Source: a virus
Direction: 5' to 3' (one strand)
Virus record (IMG/VR): IMGVR_UViG_3300025128_000200
Location: 1 to 31,089 of that record
Length of the DNA: 31,089 bases
The translations under genes were made by a program, and so were the position numbers. A model generated the notes under the pieces. That model saw only the letters and a program-made list of their open reading frames with translations, was not told the DNA's origin and did not search any database. Of this stretch, positions 29,718 to 31,089 are shown in pieces (within the stretch, counting starts at the first letter, position 1; each line of letters begins with the position of its first letter).

Positions 29718-29860
29718 ATGGCTACTTATACGACCGCGAACGCGGTGGGCGAGCGGGAAGATTTGAGCAATGTGATCGCGAGAATCGACCCCGACGAAAC
29801 GCCTGTTTTCAGCAATGCCAAGAAGGAAGTCACCAAGGGCGTCTTCCATGAGTGGCAGGT
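29718..29860 (+). CDS. Major capsid protein (SU10-like, DUF5309 type), exon 1
   Basis: Starts at ATG 29718, with AGGAGG 7 bases upstream. The 47 codons plus two bases encode TTANAVGEREDLSNVIARID, then PDETPVFS and FHEWQ, the typical N-terminus of SU10/DUF5309 capsid proteins. The frame would stop at once (GTT TAA) if not spliced. Group I intron structure places the splice site after T29860, in codon 48. Joined to exons 2 and 3 it gives an open frame of at least 287 residues running out of the window. Confidence 0.88.
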
Positions 29861-30120
29861 TTAATCTTGAGCCTCGTTCGCCAGTAATGGCGAATTGCAA
29901 CTGGGTGAATTGCTGGGAAACCCTAACGGTAACGCCGAGGGCAATCAGCAGCGAAGCCGAATTCGTTCGGAACGTTCAGAGACTATCCGCAAGGAGTACA
30001 CCGTAAGCGCGGTGGAAGCGCCCAGCCCCTCGTATGAGGGTGAAGATATAGTCCGATCTTACATTAGAGTGTGAGCTGTTTCGTACAGGGCCTAACGTAG
30101 CGAATTAGGTCGAACATTTG
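29861..30120 (+). ncRNA. Group I intron 1 in the capsid gene (260 nt, no ORF)
   Basis: P1: exon AGGU pairs with GCCU (29871-29874), with the required U-G pair at the splice site, extended by UUA/UGA. P10: exon 2 start UCAA pairs with UUGA (29867-29870). P3 CUGGG (29901-29905)/CCCAG (30021-30025). P4 UGCUG (29911-29915)/CAGCA (29946-29950). P5 CCCU/AGGG. P6 CCGAA/UUCGG. P7 GACUA (29981-29985)/UAGUC (30049-30053). P8 CCCUC/GAGGG. The intron ends in G30120. Two small hairpins between P7 and P3 (UCC-GCAA-GGA and CACCG/CGGUG) suggest subgroup IA. There is no endonuclease gene, so it is a self-splicing mini-intron. Confidence 0.93.
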
Positions 30121-30703
30121 TCAAGAACTGACGGCAGCTTCTGACAGCAATGCTCAGAATGAGGGAGCTGACTTCAGCTATACGAACCCCACCGCAACGA
30201 GCCGCGTCGGAAATTATCATCAAATCAGTGTCCAAGCCGCATCGGTTAGCGGCACTTTGGACGCCGTTGACAAGGCTGGCCGCGATAAAGAAACGGCCTA
30301 TGTCAAATTGCTCAAAGGCATCGAGCAACGACGTGACATCGACAAGGCTCTGTTTAAAAACGAAGCCCGGTCGAGCAGCGACCCCCGCAAGGCGGGCAAG
30401 CTGTTAAGCTACATCACGAACATGGAACTGATTTCCGCGTCAACGACACCCACCGGTGATGGTTCAAATGTGAGTGACATGGCGGGAACCAACGCAGCAT
30501 TGACGTTGGCCAAGATCGACAGCGCCATGAAGAAGGCATATGACGATGGCGGCTCGCCCGACATGCTGGTTGTTTCGCCGGCAAACAAGGTTGCGTTCTC
30601 CGACCTGTCTAGCGGCAGTGCGGTGACGAACCAGTTGCACATGACTGCCGGGAATCCACAAGAGGCAGTAATCATCGGCAGCGTGTCGATGTATCTGACG
30701 GAT
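30121..30703 (+). CDS. Major capsid protein, exon 2
   Basis: 583 bases continue the frame from codon 48 (GT|T, then QELTAASDSNAQNEGADFSY). Family landmarks in order are NPTATSRVGNYHQISVQAAS, GTLDAVDKAGRDKETAYVKL, EQRRDIDKALFKNEA, KAGKLLSYITN and, near the end, PQEAVIIGSVSMYLTD. These fit the HK97-fold SU10-like capsid proteins. The exon ends after D242 at T30703. Without splicing of intron 2 the protein would end three codons later (QLN, stop). It contributes most of the shell-forming domain. Confidence 0.9.
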
Positions 30704-30953
30704 CAACTCAACTAGCCGAGGTCCGTCTAAAACCGCGTGAACTGCTGGAAGCCTAAACCGAAAGGCAGGGTAATCAGCAACCAAGCGTCTTGGAAACAAG
30801 GCGAAGGCCCAGAGACTAGGCGATGGAGTCCTAACGGGTAACGCCGAGGATGGTAAACGCCCACGAGCGCGCGGCACCAATTTGGTGATGATATAGTCCG
30901 CTACCCAATGAAAGTTGGGAGTGAGGATAAAGAGCCTCACAAAGAACAAAAGG
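30704..30953 (+). ncRNA. Group I intron 2 in the capsid gene (250 nt, no ORF)
   Basis: P1: exon GACGGAU pairs fully with GUCCGUC (30721-30727), including the splice-site U-G pair. P10: exon 3 start UUCGGC pairs with GCCGAG (30715-30720). P3 CCGCG (30733-30737)/CGCGG (30870-30874). P4 UGCUG (30743-30747)/CAGCA (30775-30779). P5 GCCU/AGGC. P7 GACUA (30814-30818)/UAGUC (30894-30898). P8 CACCA/UGGUG. The intron ends in G30953. Extra sequence between P7 and P3 again suggests subgroup IA. No endonuclease gene is present. Confidence 0.93.
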
Positions 30954-31089
30954 TTCGGCACCTTGAACGTGGTCATCGACAGGCAGGCGGCTAACACCGA
31001 GATTTTCCTGCTTGACGCCGACCATTACAGCATCGGCCATTTGCCGGGACGCCTGTTCTCGGCAAGCGACGTTGCCCCCGTGGGTGACG
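30954..31089 (+). CDS. Major capsid protein, exon 3 (3' truncated by the window edge)
   Basis: Splicing at 30703/30954 joins ...MYLTD to FGTLNVVIDRQAANTEIFLL, then DADHYSIGHLPGRLFSASDV, matching the DFGTLxVV segment expected in this capsid family. 45 codons and one base are visible before the window ends, so about the last 20-40 residues are missing. The match across the junction independently confirms the splice sites derived from P1 and P10. Confidence 0.9.

Noticed and set aside
29815-30006. Open frame of about 63 codons overlapping exon 1 and intron 1
   Set aside because: It runs through group I intron core helices, has no ribosome binding site, and its composition is dictated by intron structure. 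It is not a homing endonuclease.
30092-30328. Minus-strand open frame across the intron 1/exon 2 junction
   Set aside because: It is antisense to the capsid gene and intron, has no recognisable protein pattern, and is explained by codon bias of the real gene.
30711-30719. Stop codon near the end of exon 2, read as the end of a short capsid protein or as a frameshifted pseudogene
   Set aside because: The frame resumes exactly at 30954 with the expected family sequence, and the intervening 250 bases fold as a group I intron, so the gene is interrupted but intact.
1-31089. tRNA genes, rRNA, CRISPR arrays and insertion sequences
   Set aside because: I looked for cloverleaf-like segments with CCA ends, regularly spaced repeats and transposase motifs and found none I can support.

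Overview
This window is almost certainly a temperate, tailed double-stranded DNA phage (or a prophage) of a GC-rich Gram-negative host. A member of the Alphaproteobacteria is my best guess, from protein style and base composition alone. It carries an integrase, an S24-type repressor with a divergent cro-like gene, a replication and recombination operon, terminase, a P22/SU10-like portal, a scaffold, an SU10-like (DUF5309-type) capsid gene, a tail fibre and a lysis cassette. Both window edges cut late genes, so part of the morphogenesis region lies outside. Genes are packed tightly, with many ATGA, TAATG and TTGA start/stop overlaps.

Layout. 1-4062 (+): the end of a virion protein and two large unrecognised virion or ejection proteins, closed by a terminator. 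4075-7754 (+): tail fibre, fibre chaperone-like protein, and a lysis cassette with two holin candidates, an M15-type endolysin and an overlapping Rz/Rz1 spanin pair. A free-standing PD-(D/E)XK nuclease sits inside the cassette. 7755-9863 (-): a small convergent gene, a downstream partner of the integrase, and the integrase. 9864-10281: an AT-rich non-coding region with a long inverted repeat, a candidate attP. 10282-11803 (-): Xis-like, DUF6378-like and small genes, then the repressor. 11978-18361 (+): the early operon with Cro-like protein, Hjc-like resolvase, RecB/Cas4-like exonuclease, XF1762-like protein, two proteins with SSB-like tails, and a primase-polymerase/helicase followed by an iteron-rich hairpin region that looks like a replication origin. 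18412-20811 (-): eight small accessory genes. 20979-31089 (+): terminase subunits, virion proteins, a large polyvalent ADP-ribosyltransferase/metallopeptidase protein, portal, scaffold and major capsid protein.

Regulation. The same dyad, GTAAC-N5-GTTAC, occurs at three control regions: upstream of the integrase, between repressor and cro, and between the accessory cluster and the terminase genes. One repressor therefore probably controls integration, early genes and the accessory cluster. Structured leaders with terminator-like hairpins precede cro and the small terminase gene.

Most notable features. The major capsid gene is split by two short, ORF-less group I introns (29861-30120 and 30704-30953). 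For both, P1 with its U-G pair, P3, P4, P5, P7 and P10 can be read from the sequence, and splicing restores one continuous capsid reading frame. Other highlights are the polyvalent protein between terminase and portal, the three-site operator set, the origin-like repeat region, and a hairpin wedged between the Shine-Dalgarno sequence and the start codon of the small terminase gene.
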